This document shows positions 47,352-58,235 of a stretch of 64,000 nt of DNA, piece after piece. The notes beneath the pieces were generated by a model. The model worked only from the letters and a program-made list of their open reading frames with translations. It was not told the DNA's origin and did no database searches. This stretch comes from Hysterangium stoloniferum (Eukaryota > Basidiomycota > Agaricomycetes > Hysterangiales > Hysterangiaceae): assembly GCA_015178975.1 (NCBI GenBank), contig WHVD01000086.1:186001-250000 (forward strand), given 5' to 3'. Every line of letters starts with the position of its first letter. The first letter of the stretch is position 1. The position numbers were made by a program, and so were the translations under genes.

Positions 47352-47456
47352 CAGTCGAACCCCTCCCCACGTTGGTGGACGGTCCGAGATGGGTTATGGG
47401 GGTTATGGGATTTAAGTATACGTTATCAGAGGTATGGATGAAGAGAGGTTCAACTG
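47352..47456. mobile_element. Small pogo-related MITE
   Basis: CAGTCGAACCCCTCC at 47352 and, on the other strand from 47456, CAGTTGAACCTCTC form inverted ends around a 105-bp element containing GATGGGTTATGGGGG. The ends and the ATGGGTTAT motif echo the large pogo element 60 bp away. No clean TA duplication on the left side. Confidence 0.6.
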
Positions 47457-48228
47457 TACAACTATCACTCACGTGGAACGGCTTACGGTCGATCGGGACA
47501 AAACAAATATCCGTGAGAGAGTTTTAGATGGCATGTGGACAACGGCGGCGTCGGGACTCGGCCCTCGGAATACAGGGACGATCCTGATGTGCATTAATTG
47601 CGGATGATGAATGGTCGATCATGGACTACTAGCCCCATCTCCCTCTGACGAGGTTGTACGACCATCAGCTGGAGGAAATTCTAAGCACATGGCATAGCCG
47701 ATAGTGGGCAAATACTAATGAAGAGCAGAGCCAACCGTTTGATATTGATGTGCTGGAATGGTTGCAAACTACACTGACGTCCACCGCCACGATTTACCTA
47801 TAAAAATATTATGTAATATATTTTGAATCCATCCTACCAACGTCTGGTTGAGCTTCAATATCGGCTGCCAGTGACGATGGTGGTGGGCCGGTGCGAGACC
47901 CGGAGAAGGGAGGCTGAATTTCCCATTCACTTTTAAATATATGATACAAGTACCACCTCTTCTAACTTCTCACGATCTGCCCCATTCTTGAATATGCATT
48001 TGGCACCGAAAGATGGTGCAATTCATCAATCTGAGATGTCTCAATTTCAAGGTTTGGTGGGAATCACTTATAAGTAACTCTCTTGGCACATACAACGGGT
48101 GTGTGAAATTAAATTATTATCGAAGCTTTTCCTAAAATATTGTTGACTATTCCGTCCCATTCAGGTGAAGTGGTGGCTTAGTGCCACGCTTAAGTAATCG
48201 CCGTCACACGCATAACGGTGGTGATCAT
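47457..48228. other. Upstream region of ies2, no gene seen
   Basis: No frame with motifs. The last 100 bp contain CCGTCACACGCATAACGG, a short imperfect palindrome that could be a regulatory site. The 5' end of the ies2 transcript should lie in here. Confidence 0.35.
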
Positions 48229-50008
48229 ATGGTGCATCCCAGACTGAAACGTATCAGTGAGTCCTCTTCTGCATTTTCATCCCCAAAATACTCACCATAT
48301 TGTTCAGGTAGTTAAAATTTCCAACTTGATGTTAATAAATCTTCTCACAAACTTCCGCAGGGAAGGCTGATCCTCATTCAGAAGAACCCGAACCCGCAGA
48401 TCCCGATGAGTCCAGGTCAGATGCCGAACGAGGAGAACACGAGGCCCAAAGTCCAGGGTCCAAAATGGACATCTCAGACGAAGATGCGGATATAGACGAT
48501 GAAGCGCTGAACAACGATAAAGACGACCCAGAATCAAAAGGCAATACCAGCTCCGACCCTCACAATCCAACATCTCGCATGGCCCCTCCATCTCGAAAGG
48601 GGTCCACACCCGCTCCGAACGTCGATGATGACATTCCAGAGTCTTCAATACGCGACGAGACGCCGCCTCGTGCATCGCGCTCCCAGTCATTACAGTCTGC
48701 CAAAGGTGCAGCGACATCCAGCATTCGCTCACCAAGAGATCGAAGGGGGCTTAAAATCAGACTTACACTGCCTCGTGCGCCTTCAGAAGAAACGGAAGCA
48801 GTCGTTGAAACAAACGTTCCGAGGCCGAGGGGCCGAGGCGGCGGGAGGGGACGTGGTGGCAGGGGAAGAGGGAAAGGGAAGGCAAAGGCGAAAGAGAATC
48901 CTGCATTAACATTCACACTACCAGTTCGCAGCACTCAAGTGGTTGCATCGGAACGTACGTCCGTTCACAGTTTTGCTTCTCCCTTTTTGCCTGAACATGG
49001 AGCAGCGTCTGCTTCGTCCCAAGTCTCACCGTCACGATCTGGGTCTTCTGCGCGGTCCTCGCCAGAGTCTGAAGACGACCCGGCCGCCGAGGCTGATCTC
49101 AACGCTGACGCTGACGATGGAATGGATGTCGATCCAGCTGCACAAGGCAACGACATCGAAATTGAAAGCGAGGATGGCGACGGCGACAGCGACGATGACG
49201 ACGATGTTGCCGATGATGAAAGCGAGGTGGGACCTGGGGATATTCAAGCGAGGATGACGGCGAGGCAGGCTGTTTTGGCGAGTATGGTGGGTGCAGAGCA
49301 CGTCGAATTAGGTACGTAATGACAGATTGCCGAGGTGCATTCGAGCAACTAATGTATTGGTTAGGATCTGGAGGCCCTTCACGAAAGAAACAGCTAACTT
49401 CCGAAGAGATTGCCCTTCGTCGGGAAGAAACGGCTCGCAAACGAAAGAATTTGAACGAAAAAAAACTCGAGGACGAAAAGGTCAGTCAACTTATGTAGAC
49501 TTACTAGATCCCCGTTCCTTTAATTCCGACACATTCAATTCTATGTTTCTTACAGACCGAAACAATAAACCGCCTCCTCAAAAAGCAATCTTCCCGCTCC
49601 CGCGCCAAACGAACAGCCCTAAACTCCAGCGTGGTTCCAACCCCCCAGTCCCCACACTCGGGCAATGAAAATGAGAACGACAGCGATGCCGCAGGAGTAG
49701 GCGGCGGCGGCATAAACGCCAACACAAATACCTCAACTACAGATCCCAGGCTTCGAACGATTCCCGGCCCGGCATGGCGATGGATATCAACGCAAGAGGG
49801 ATTCATTCTCGGAATTCCGAAGGAGGTGGAACCCGTGGTAGGTGTTACTCCCGCTTCAGCCATGACGAAAGCGGAGAAGAAACCGCCTGCGCCGGCTATT
49901 TGTGATGTGAGGGGATGTAGGGAGAAGAGGAAGTATCGCCTTGTTGGTGATTTCACAAAGGGAGCTTGTGGGATGCCGCATTTGAAGCTTCTGGGGGGGA
50001 AGGTGTAA
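48229..50008 (+). CDS. ies2: INO80 chromatin-remodelling complex subunit Ies2 (INO80B / PAPA-1 family)
   Basis: Four exons: 48229-48256, 48361-49311, 49365-49480, 49556-50008; all introns are GT-AG and frames join cleanly (MVHPRLKRI into RKADPHSEEPEP). Ies2 is a nuclear subunit that activates the Ino80 ATPase for nucleosome sliding. The N-terminal half is disordered: acidic (MDISDEDADIDDEAL), Ser/Pro-rich, a GRGGGRGRGGRGRGKGKAKAK basic run, then a long Asp/Glu stretch. The family core is PAPA-1: LTSEEIALRREETARKRKNL, then DEKTETINRLLKKQSSRSR. The C-terminus has the zinc-finger-like CDVRGCREKRKYRL ... GACGMPHLKLL. No stops or odd joins. Good match in both signature regions. Confidence 0.93.
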
Positions 50009-50867
50009 GGTATATCTGTTTTCGAGAATGGTGGGTGGATAAGGATGGTGTTCTGTGATTGTATTTGAGTGTATAGATATTATTCTTAGTAGTTTTGTTG
50101 GCTGAGATCTGGATCGTCTTTGGTGTCTTGCCTTATGTTGTGACGAAACTGACTTGAGACGCATGGATTGAATATACCCCGTTTCAAGCTTGGAGGGGGA
50201 GCTGAATATCGCACTTTTATTGAAACCATGACAAGCCAGAAGCCGCACGTCTGCCAATACATTTCAAGTTGTGCAAGGAAGTTGTTCCCCCTTAATTTTA
50301 TCCAGACTTCTTGTTATTGTTCAACAAACAACCATAGTCAACTTCATTTACAACCAGGTCTCACATAAGGGATTTAAAAACTCCTAGGAATATTATCTCC
50401 AGTATATAGACGAGTTAGGCACTCCTAGATTACATAGTAAGAAATCATATTGGCCGGTAAATAGGGACTCGGAAGGTAGTGTGTGAGTCTATCTGCACTG
50501 ATGAGGACTCATACATGACCCGAGGCAATATATACAGCATATTTACTTGATATTTACTGACATTCCCCTTTCCTGTGATCCGACTATTCAAAATAAATCC
50601 TTGGATTATAGTTGATTTGCCCTTATTATGTAAAATGAGGCAGTAAATGCATAGAATAGGCTATAACGAGTGTGAACTACCATAAATGGATAACGAACGT
50701 AGAACACAAAAAATGACACTAATAGTAAGATTGAACGTCTATCCTGTGTTACGGTCTTGATCGCTCAGCCTCTCAACAATTTAAGACATCCTCAAGACTG
50801 ACACCATATCTACGCTGTAGGAAGAATATACACTGAATATCAGTACAAAATGCGCTTGCAGTGATGT

Positions 50868-51010
50868 TGAGTGAGTGTATTGATATCCAAAATTATTGCA
50901 CTGTTTTTCAGTACATCTTTGCACTGCTATTATGTGTGTAAATTCTGAAATTATTTCACTGATTTTCAGTACATTTTTGTACTTCCATTAAGTGTTTTAA
51001 CTCCAAATTT
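50868..51010 (+). repeat. Degenerate tandem repeat, unit about 75 bp
   Basis: Units share TTGCACTGTTTTTCAGTAC / TTTCACTGATTTTCAGTAC and end in CTATTATGTG or CCATTAAGTG. Confidence 0.7.
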
Positions 51011-51324
51011 GTTGCACTGTTATAGTTCAAAAATTATTGTAATATTTTTCACTTCACATATACACTTGTTAAACGGCATTTCGTATTATTTCTTAACAAT
51101 TGTGTGCACCCATCCATACTCCTCACACAATGGCATTATACACTTAGGTGAGTATATGATTGGACCCATCATCAAATTAGTATCCCCACTGGATATTACA
51201 TGCTCCGAGATTTTTTCAACATATATGTGAGTATTTAGGTTCTATCAATGTGCTTAGGAGTATTAATGATATTTTTGTGCGCGCATATATGATATTTTCT
51301 TTTGGTTTATATACGTGCGGTACC

Positions 51325-51505
51325 GGTGTGGTGGTGATATCGATGGTGACAATGGACAGTGGATGGTGGTAGCATGGATGGCGGTGACAGTGACGGACAG
51401 TGGCGGTGGCAGCGGCAGCAGTGGATGGTGGCAGATACCGGTGAAGGTGGCAGCGTGGTGGCAGTGATGGATAATAGTGGTGTGGCAGATTAGTGGATGG
51501 TACCC
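51325..51505 (+). repeat. GGTGGC/GGATGGTGGCAG low-complexity tract
   Basis: Imperfect repeats of GATGGTGGCAG, GTGGCAGTGATGG and GGTGACAGTG; strongly purine-rich on the plus strand. Confidence 0.8.
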
Positions 51506-52144
51506 AGTGTGTTTACTACTTGATATCTTAGATTCAGTGTCTTAAATACATCTTCCAACATCCGCTTAAAGGCTTGTTGCCTAGAACGCTTCAACACTAG
51601 CCATGACGCCATAGATGATTAACTACACAGGCGCCAAAGCCAATCAGCTTAGCTCTCTTGATGCGATGCCACAAGCGCGGGATTACTCATTTCGTACCAG
51701 AAACAGGTATTTCTTTCGGTTATTTACCCCTTCATTGCACTTTGATTTTTGTGTTTGCATAAGCCTAAGCAGCAGCAAATTGGTTGTAATAAGTAAAACA
51801 AAGTGGGGACTCATATAATACCACGCTTCTTTATATCCTTTTGGCAAATGTCAAACACCAGAGGACATCGAAGCCAAACACAGGTTATCATCAACTGGGA
51901 TGGTACCTCGAATCAATATGCTTTTGTTTAGTCCCCTCTTCCAAGTGACGCCTCAGTTGTCTTCCAGTGTACCCACTCCTTAAGGACCCAGAGCACTCCA
52001 ACTTTACTGCCATACATTGAAACACTCTCGACACAGATAACATGGAAATCAGCTTCTTGACCGTTGTGAGAGTTTGTGAGTCCGCATTCTCCCCCCGGAC
52101 ACTTCAACATTGTTGGGTTGAATAGCAACCGCTTAATTATTATC

Positions 52145-53788
52145 GTTCAGATTTGGCCACCGAGTTTTCTTGGGTTGCGGCAGCAACAGTGATGGTATAT
52201 GACTATGGTAAGCCGGAATGATTGCAATCAGGCTAGGAACCAACAAACTTTTTTCAACTTTTTCGGTACCTTCAGGACTGACTATTGAACACGAGGTAGT
52301 GTTCCAAATTAACTCCTGGACAAGTCCTTCTCACATCTTACAGAAAGCTATATGGCAACGACAGTGGTGCTTAGGAAAATGTCTTTATCTTTTCGTGAGT
52401 TAGGTATTTTCGGAGCCATTACACATCATTACAACAACCCTGGTTTAGACACGTTATTTAGGACTTTTCACCTCCATTTTCGACATTTCTGGTGAGTGCT
52501 CTGATATCACTGTGACCCTGACCATCTCCAACAGTTTTCTTAGTAATGTCTAGTGCGAGACCTTCAAACAAGGTGTGTCAGGTTCCAACTCCTTCACATC
52601 ATATCTCATGCGCTTTGTAGTTGTAAGGATTTTAAATTGAATCCTTACTTCACTGTAAATCATAAACGGGTTGTGTTTAAACAGTAGCTGTAGGGCATGG
52701 ATTTGGTGGAAGGTACTCTCGTGAGTTCCGACTGTTGAAGCAACATCCCTTCTGATTCTCCCTACCCCGCGAAAGTGGGTCTGCCGCTGTCATATCCGCT
52801 GAAGGTACGTTCGAAGTGACATTAGTTTTCGACGAAAGAGAAATTGATATTTTCCTACTTTCCTATATCTCGCATCAAGTTATTCTACTATGCCGGGTAT
52901 GTTTGCCTCGTTACATAAGGTGGGAATAGACGTGCTAATATCTCAAAGGTTTACGCTGTTTACCGACGGAATAACAAGTTGCTTATGATATTAGCAATCG
53001 TATTAGCACTAGGGGTATTTGCATCTTTGCTCGTCATGGGACTTAACATACATGGTGCGTAATTATATGACATGAAAATAAATCACTTGTTGATATGCGC
53101 GTAAGCCGGTTGCCTTGCCAGTGAGGGTTACGGTTTTATGCCACAAGTTTTTTGGTCTGGGATACTGTCGCCGCTAATCTACGAAACTATTCTATGCTCC
53201 CTCATGATTCTGAAGGCCATTCAAAATTATCGAGATGGATATGCATCTCCATTGTTGTCGAAAATGGTGCATGACAGGTAAGGACGGCGTTCAAACACCC
53301 CTTCAGAAGTCCGATTTAAACCGAAGCTTTATAGTGTGATTTACTTCGTTGGGTATGTCTATCACAACTCGCCCAAAGCCGTTCTCTCCATTCTGCACGC
53401 TTATTCAGCTGATGTTTCCAGCATCTTTGCGACGCTGTTTATTCAGTGCAGCTTCTATTTCCTCAAAAAGCAAGAATGGGCTCAGTTTTTGCTGGTGTGA
53501 GGGCCAATCAGTTTCACTTGTTCAATATCAACAATAAATACGCACTTTAGATGGGAGGTTTCCATATCGTGCACGATGGGATGCCGTCTCCTCGTAAATA
53601 CCATTAAATGGGCAGAAGTATCAAAAACCTATCATGACACAAAGATTACGCCAATAGGCTTCATACCGTATCGACAGACCATCAGCAATGAAAGCGGAGT
53701 GCAAATCACCACAGTGACCCATCCCATGGAGAACTCCACAAGTTCTACACTGCGGGAAGACATATATAGTAGTAATCATGTACTGTAA
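52145..53788 (+). CDS. DUF6533-like multi-pass membrane protein
   Basis: Many small exons joined by GT-AG introns. In order: FSWVAAATVMVYDYG (to 52214), GLTIEHEVVF ... WCLGKCLYLF (from about 52278), CRAWIWWK (about 52690-52718), VYAVYRRNNKLLMILAIVLA with LGVFASLLVMGLNIHG (52950-53057), GYGFMPQVFWSGILSPLIYE and TILCSLMILKAIQNYRDGY (about 53115-53278), a further hydrophobic exon, and a C-terminal exon MGCRLLVNT ... SSNHVL to 53788. The pattern (YDY-L-T near the start, CRAW, V-A-V-Y-RRN, then L-x-E-T and ASPLL) matches the basidiomycete DUF6533 seven-helix family of unknown function. Joins in 52400-52690 are not resolved; the start codon is uncertain. It may be intact. Confidence 0.65.
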
Positions 53789-53955
53789 TGCAAATCCCGA
53801 TACACTGTATTCTCTAAGTCAGGTACTACTCCATAGGCTAGTAGTGTTCATTTTTGTGGCAAATCTAAACACATTCATTCTATGCGTTATATTGATCACA
53901 TATTATGAAACTATAAGTATGACGAATCATCTTTTATAATGTGAGTGTATCAGTA

Positions 53956-54787
53956 AAATGGCATTTGATCCGGACAGCTCCCGGAGGTCTCCCCAATTCG
54001 ATGAAGCTCCTGGACGTGTGGAGCATCTGGAGCATCCACGACAGGTACCTCCTCCCAGCGCTTAATACCATTTTAATGATGTGCTTGTGGGGGATCTTGA
54101 GCTATTAGGCATCGCTCGGGAGGTTTGAATGCTGCCGGTGAGCTCTTGGCTACTTTGCGTAGTCTGCCCTCAACGGGATCTGAAGTTGAATACCGCCGAT
54201 CAAAATTGGACCGCACGTTACCTCTCCAGTTGTTTGAACTAAATACCAAGGCATCATATTGACCAGGAGTTTCCCTGAAACCCGGAGCAGACAGCCTACG
54301 GATTCGCACCGCAGGTAGGCCAGGCACTAAAAGCGAAAGGCTGTCTAGGCCCAGTTCAGGAACGCTCCATAAATTCTCTTCATGATTGTTCCTGTATGCG
54401 GGGACCCCCAGAATGCTATACTGCGGACGGTTGGTGCTCGCAATTCAGGAAGAAACTGGAACAGAAGCGTCTCTCTGGATCTAATAGGTTTTACCTCAAA
54501 GCTAGTCAGAGTCGAGTGTCAGCTTTTCAAAATGACTGGTGCCTCAAGGACCAACGTGACGGAGTCTTTAATTTCCATGCCGACCTTCTCCCCATGCGGT
54601 GTCCATGCAGCAAGACGATGGTGGATCTCAACGACATTACTCCAGACAGCTCCATCAATAAAATGGTTTTAAGCACTGGAACCTACCCCAGGCTGCTCCA
54701 GACCCTCCACAACGTCCGGATCGCCTCCTGGAGCTGCCTAGAATGGGGGGATTTCCTCCGGGAGCTGTCCGGATCAAAAACCACTTT
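53956..54787. mobile_element. TIR DNA element, non-autonomous, about 830 bp
   Basis: TTTGATCCGGACAGCTCCCG at 53964 is mirrored at the right end near 54755-54776. The inverted repeats extend about 130 bp with interruptions (left CGCTTAATACCATTTTAATG, right CATCAATAAAATGG). Short frames inside have no transposase motifs. No convincing target duplication, so the superfamily is open. Confidence 0.75.
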
Positions 54788-55813
54788 TTTTTGATGTTCA
54801 TCAAATGTCCTAGGTGGACTCGCTAGCCACTACCTACTTTCTTGGTGCTCCGACTTCGGCAGATGCAATTTCTGCGTTTGTTGAGCTTCAGCTTTGAAAG
54901 CCTTGTATCAAAATATTTGAAATGAAATGTACAGTCTTTTGTTCATACAAATTTCAAAATCATATCGATTGACTTGTATACACTCCAGGGTAGGCCTTGC
55001 ATTAACCTTGCATTTGGATAGGGGTCTACCCATGTTCCCGTGCGGCATATGTTGATGGGTGTGCTGTTTATACGTGAGTATGTAGTCTTCGAATACCACG
55101 CTTGTCTTCGGGCCCGGTGGTTCCTTTGGTTATAGCTTGGTACCTTATGGACACCGTATTGCCGGAAGAAGCGGGAGCAACTCGAAGCCGATCAGCCCAC
55201 ACAAGAAGGGTAAACGGTCTAAAGGGTTGCGACCTTAAGAGTCACTTCTTCTTTTGAACGCCTCTGTGTATCATTCTAAACAATTGAGACCCCGACTGCG
55301 ATATTGAACGACCACAATTTTCTTGAGCCACAATATCTGTGGACCCTCAACGATAGAACCCATTTACAAGTCAGTCAATTTCCTGAATATATAAACGTAT
55401 GTCTGTCATGCATTAGCTTAAAACGAGAAACGGTTGCAAATAAATCTCCTAGTTTCAAATTCGCTAGGAGGTTTCAGGTCCGTTAAAGACTTCACGGTGC
55501 TGACACTGCTCACCTTAGTTTATGGAAGCATATAGACAAAGGCAATCGGGAGATCCCCATTACCGCGGAAAACTAATGAGTTTATTCGAGAGTTGTTAAA
55601 GGAAAAGTTTTCCTGGTCCTAAACCAGGAGGAATTCCACGGAATGCGGATTTGTAGTACAAATAGTTACAAGCGATAACGCCAGGTACAACGGTGAAATA
55701 AAGGAAACTAATGTGTCATAATAAGCTTCACTAGCCCATTATTCTCTCTAGACAGAAAGCGATGGTCAGCAAGTTAACAGCGTAAGAAATAGGAAGGTAT
55801 ACATACCTAACAT
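54788..55813. other. No gene seen
   Basis: Only short frames. The fungal transcription-factor middle domain that would normally follow the zinc-cluster gene on the minus strand cannot be found here. Confidence 0.45.
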
Positions 55814-56449
55814 TCATGGTAGACGGGCAGTGAATGGTTCATGTAGCAGAGGATGTGTTTCATCAGAAAGTTTGGATTGCAGCCTTCCAACCTCTTCCTC
55901 TAGTACTTTTATACGTTCTATCATCTGTGCTACGGTGGGGATGGACGCCTTGTCGGGTGATGTATTATCCTGGTATAAGAATCTATTGAAGTCAAGCACG
56001 GCGCTCAGCTGTGGCTCTTCTTTTCATGAAGGCTCGGTACTAACCGTTGTCCTGTCATCAGGGCAACTGAAGTAACAAGACATTAATGGTGAAGAAAAGA
56101 TCAATACTTGAACTAAAAATTTACAATCTGGACATAGATGAGCGATCCCTTTGCGGGCGCAATTTCCGCAAGGCCTATAAAACTAAGTTCCATCACTGGA
56201 GAGGCCACATATAGCACCTACCATTCATTGCGAGAGCATCTGATTTTCAATCTCATGGTTTATAACTATCAGCCGACTATGTATCTTTGCTGCAGCCACA
56301 GAGGCTCACCTCCGACATTCCGCACAAGAAACCGCTTTCGATGGTCGACCAGAAGAAGTGGGAGCTGGCACTTGAATATGGGCTGTCGTGGTTGTAGTTC
56401 GTTTTATGGTTGTCGTAGCTGCGTTCTGGTTGGAACTTCCCTCCGGCAT
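55814..56449 (-). CDS. Zn2Cys6 fungal transcription factor, N-terminal part only
   Basis: ATG at 56449 (MPEGSSNQNAATTTIKR). Exons: 56449-56310, a 30-nt exon 56251-56222, 56174-about 56131, then two more down to 55814. Joined, they give a perfect zinc cluster spread over three exons: CAECRR, LKIRCSRNEW, PCGNCARKGIAHLCPD, spacing C-x2-C-x6-C-x6-C-x2-C-x8-C. Then comes LMTGQ, and a coiled coil TVAQMIERIKVLEEEVGRLQ typical of dimerising zinc-cluster regulators, then HPLL. It stops at HEPFTARLP. Such proteins bind DNA as dimers in the nucleus. Full-length relatives run several hundred residues more; this is a short form or a truncated gene. Confidence 0.75.
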
Positions 56450-57624
56450 CTCCGGTGTAATTTTACGCTTATGGGAATTTTCAATCGACTCTGCTGTGGA
56501 TGCCTGATAAGAGAAGAAGAAAACACTCCTATGAATGGCGATAGGAGCTATGTACGGTGAAGATCGAAAGGTTATGTGCTTGCTATAGTGACAAGTAGAG
56601 GAGTTCAGGCAAAGTGAAGTTCTATAAATTGAAGCCCCGACTATCTGATATTGATTCAATTGATTCTACTCCCTGATCCGCTCAGCGCTGCCGGCACCAG
56701 TCATATGTCAAACTTGGCACCCGATGAACTAGAATTACTCACCTGACGTTTTCTTCAACATCCAAATTGAATATTCGCGTACGTTTATTGGTTTGATGTC
56801 CATGATTTTTTTGGGAATGATGTATCACAAGCTATTCTTCTTTTAAAAATCGGCGCTGGCACTCGGCCATAGACATCGTATCGAGCTTCTACCGTAAGAT
56901 CTATGGTCACACGCGTTTTTTCAATGGTCCAGAAAATCCGATTGGCCACATCTCCGATATATGGTACGCAGTTACTGCGATCTTAGCTTTCACCAATCCC
57001 AAATGCTCTATGTTCGTCCGCATCAGGGATTTGAAACAAATCTATGGAAAATAGGCATATAGATTACCCAGACCGCTTAGACCATATAGTTACAATCAGT
57101 CTAGGGTAGTCGAACCGCGCTAGTGAACTAGTTAATCTAGTACTGTTAGATGAAGTAGTTGACCGGCTGTCTCGCGTAGAGGAGGCGGGTTGAATTGCAT
57201 TTCCTGATGCGGCACACAGTAGGGGGACCACACCCCTTAGGCGACAGAAGCAAGAACTGAGGACACTTGTTCCTCATGTTCAAATTTGAAATATTCAACA
57301 CATTATCAAAATTATTTCTCTTTATTTTGCCAGCCGCAACTGTATAATATTTGTATAGTATGATAAACCAAAAATTTCTTTTGTACATTATGGCAAACCA
57401 ACCACGGCAACATTTTGGACCACCCACTCCCCGGCCCCTGCCAAGGAGACGAAGCCTACAGTGTACAGAAAAAGGTCGAATACTACGGCGAGCCATATGA
57501 GACAAGAAAGGGTGTCACTGCCCTACTGTCACCTGCCAACAGCCAAACGTGATAAGCGAGGCTTACGAACAATCGAAACACTTCTAGAGGTGTTTCTAAT
57601 GTTCCTACCACTTTGCCAAGCAAT
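56450..57624. other. No gene supported
   Basis: Upstream region of the zinc-cluster gene. A minus-strand frame at 57146-57505 has Cys and Arg but no known domain. Confidence 0.4.
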
Positions 57625-57728
57625 AGAGTATTTGCAACTAATATATATTAGCTAAACTGAATTGTTCCTAATATGAATATCAGGAACCAATTCAGTTTTG
57701 CTAATATATATTAGTTGCAAATACTCTC
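57625..57728. mobile_element. Foldback MITE, copy 2
   Basis: The same palindrome as 3775-3865 with longer arms: AGAGTATTTGCAACTAATAT on the left mirrors ATATTAGTTGCAAATACTCT on the right. The loop is identical in the two copies. Confidence 0.85.
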
Positions 57729-58235
57729 TGTTAGAAACGACTGAGGCATAAACAAAAAATTTAGGTTTATGTAAGCTGGGTTCGTGACACGAGGTGATGC
57801 ATAACGTCCGATTTGATGCGAGACCATAATATCACGATAAACATTTGAATAGTTCCGGTTATCATCATATTACTAACGTCAACTTTTACAACTAGGCCTT
57901 TACACTACACGAGACTAGCCATTGGTAATAGTAATAGTAGTAGTGTATTCTGAATACAGATATATGAAAGAGAATAGACATTCTAATAGGATACCACAAA
58001 TATCTTCGGATTCTCCCTTTCTTGATTAACGATCACCAGCTCGCGAGGCCATTTCCTTTTTTTTCCTTGTTGCCACAGTCGGTTTTTTCGGCTGTAAGCT
58101 CGAAAACGACTTACCAACAGACTGAGAATGGGTAGGTTAGTGAGATCAATAGATACTGTAATTATGTACCTTTCACAAAGAATATGCGTAATTAATCATG
58201 GCAAAGTCGATGTCCACCCAACAACCATGTCCAGC
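57729..58235. other. No gene seen
   Basis: AT-rich, short frames only. CCAGC at 58231-58235 is the left target duplication of the copia element that follows. Confidence 0.4.

Larger units (their letters stand above)
50009..52139. other. Intergenic, repeats only
   Basis: No frame with recognisable motifs on either strand. Contains two 75-bp units around 50868-51010 (CACTG...TTTTCAGTACAT) and a GGTGGCAG-rich low-complexity tract at 51325-51505. A Cys-bearing minus-strand frame at 51928-52128 matches nothing I know. Confidence 0.45.

Noticed and set aside
48304-49440. Minus-strand and alternate-frame frames over ies2
   Set aside because: GC-rich shadows of the ies2 exons, whose PAPA-1 and C-terminal motifs are unambiguous.
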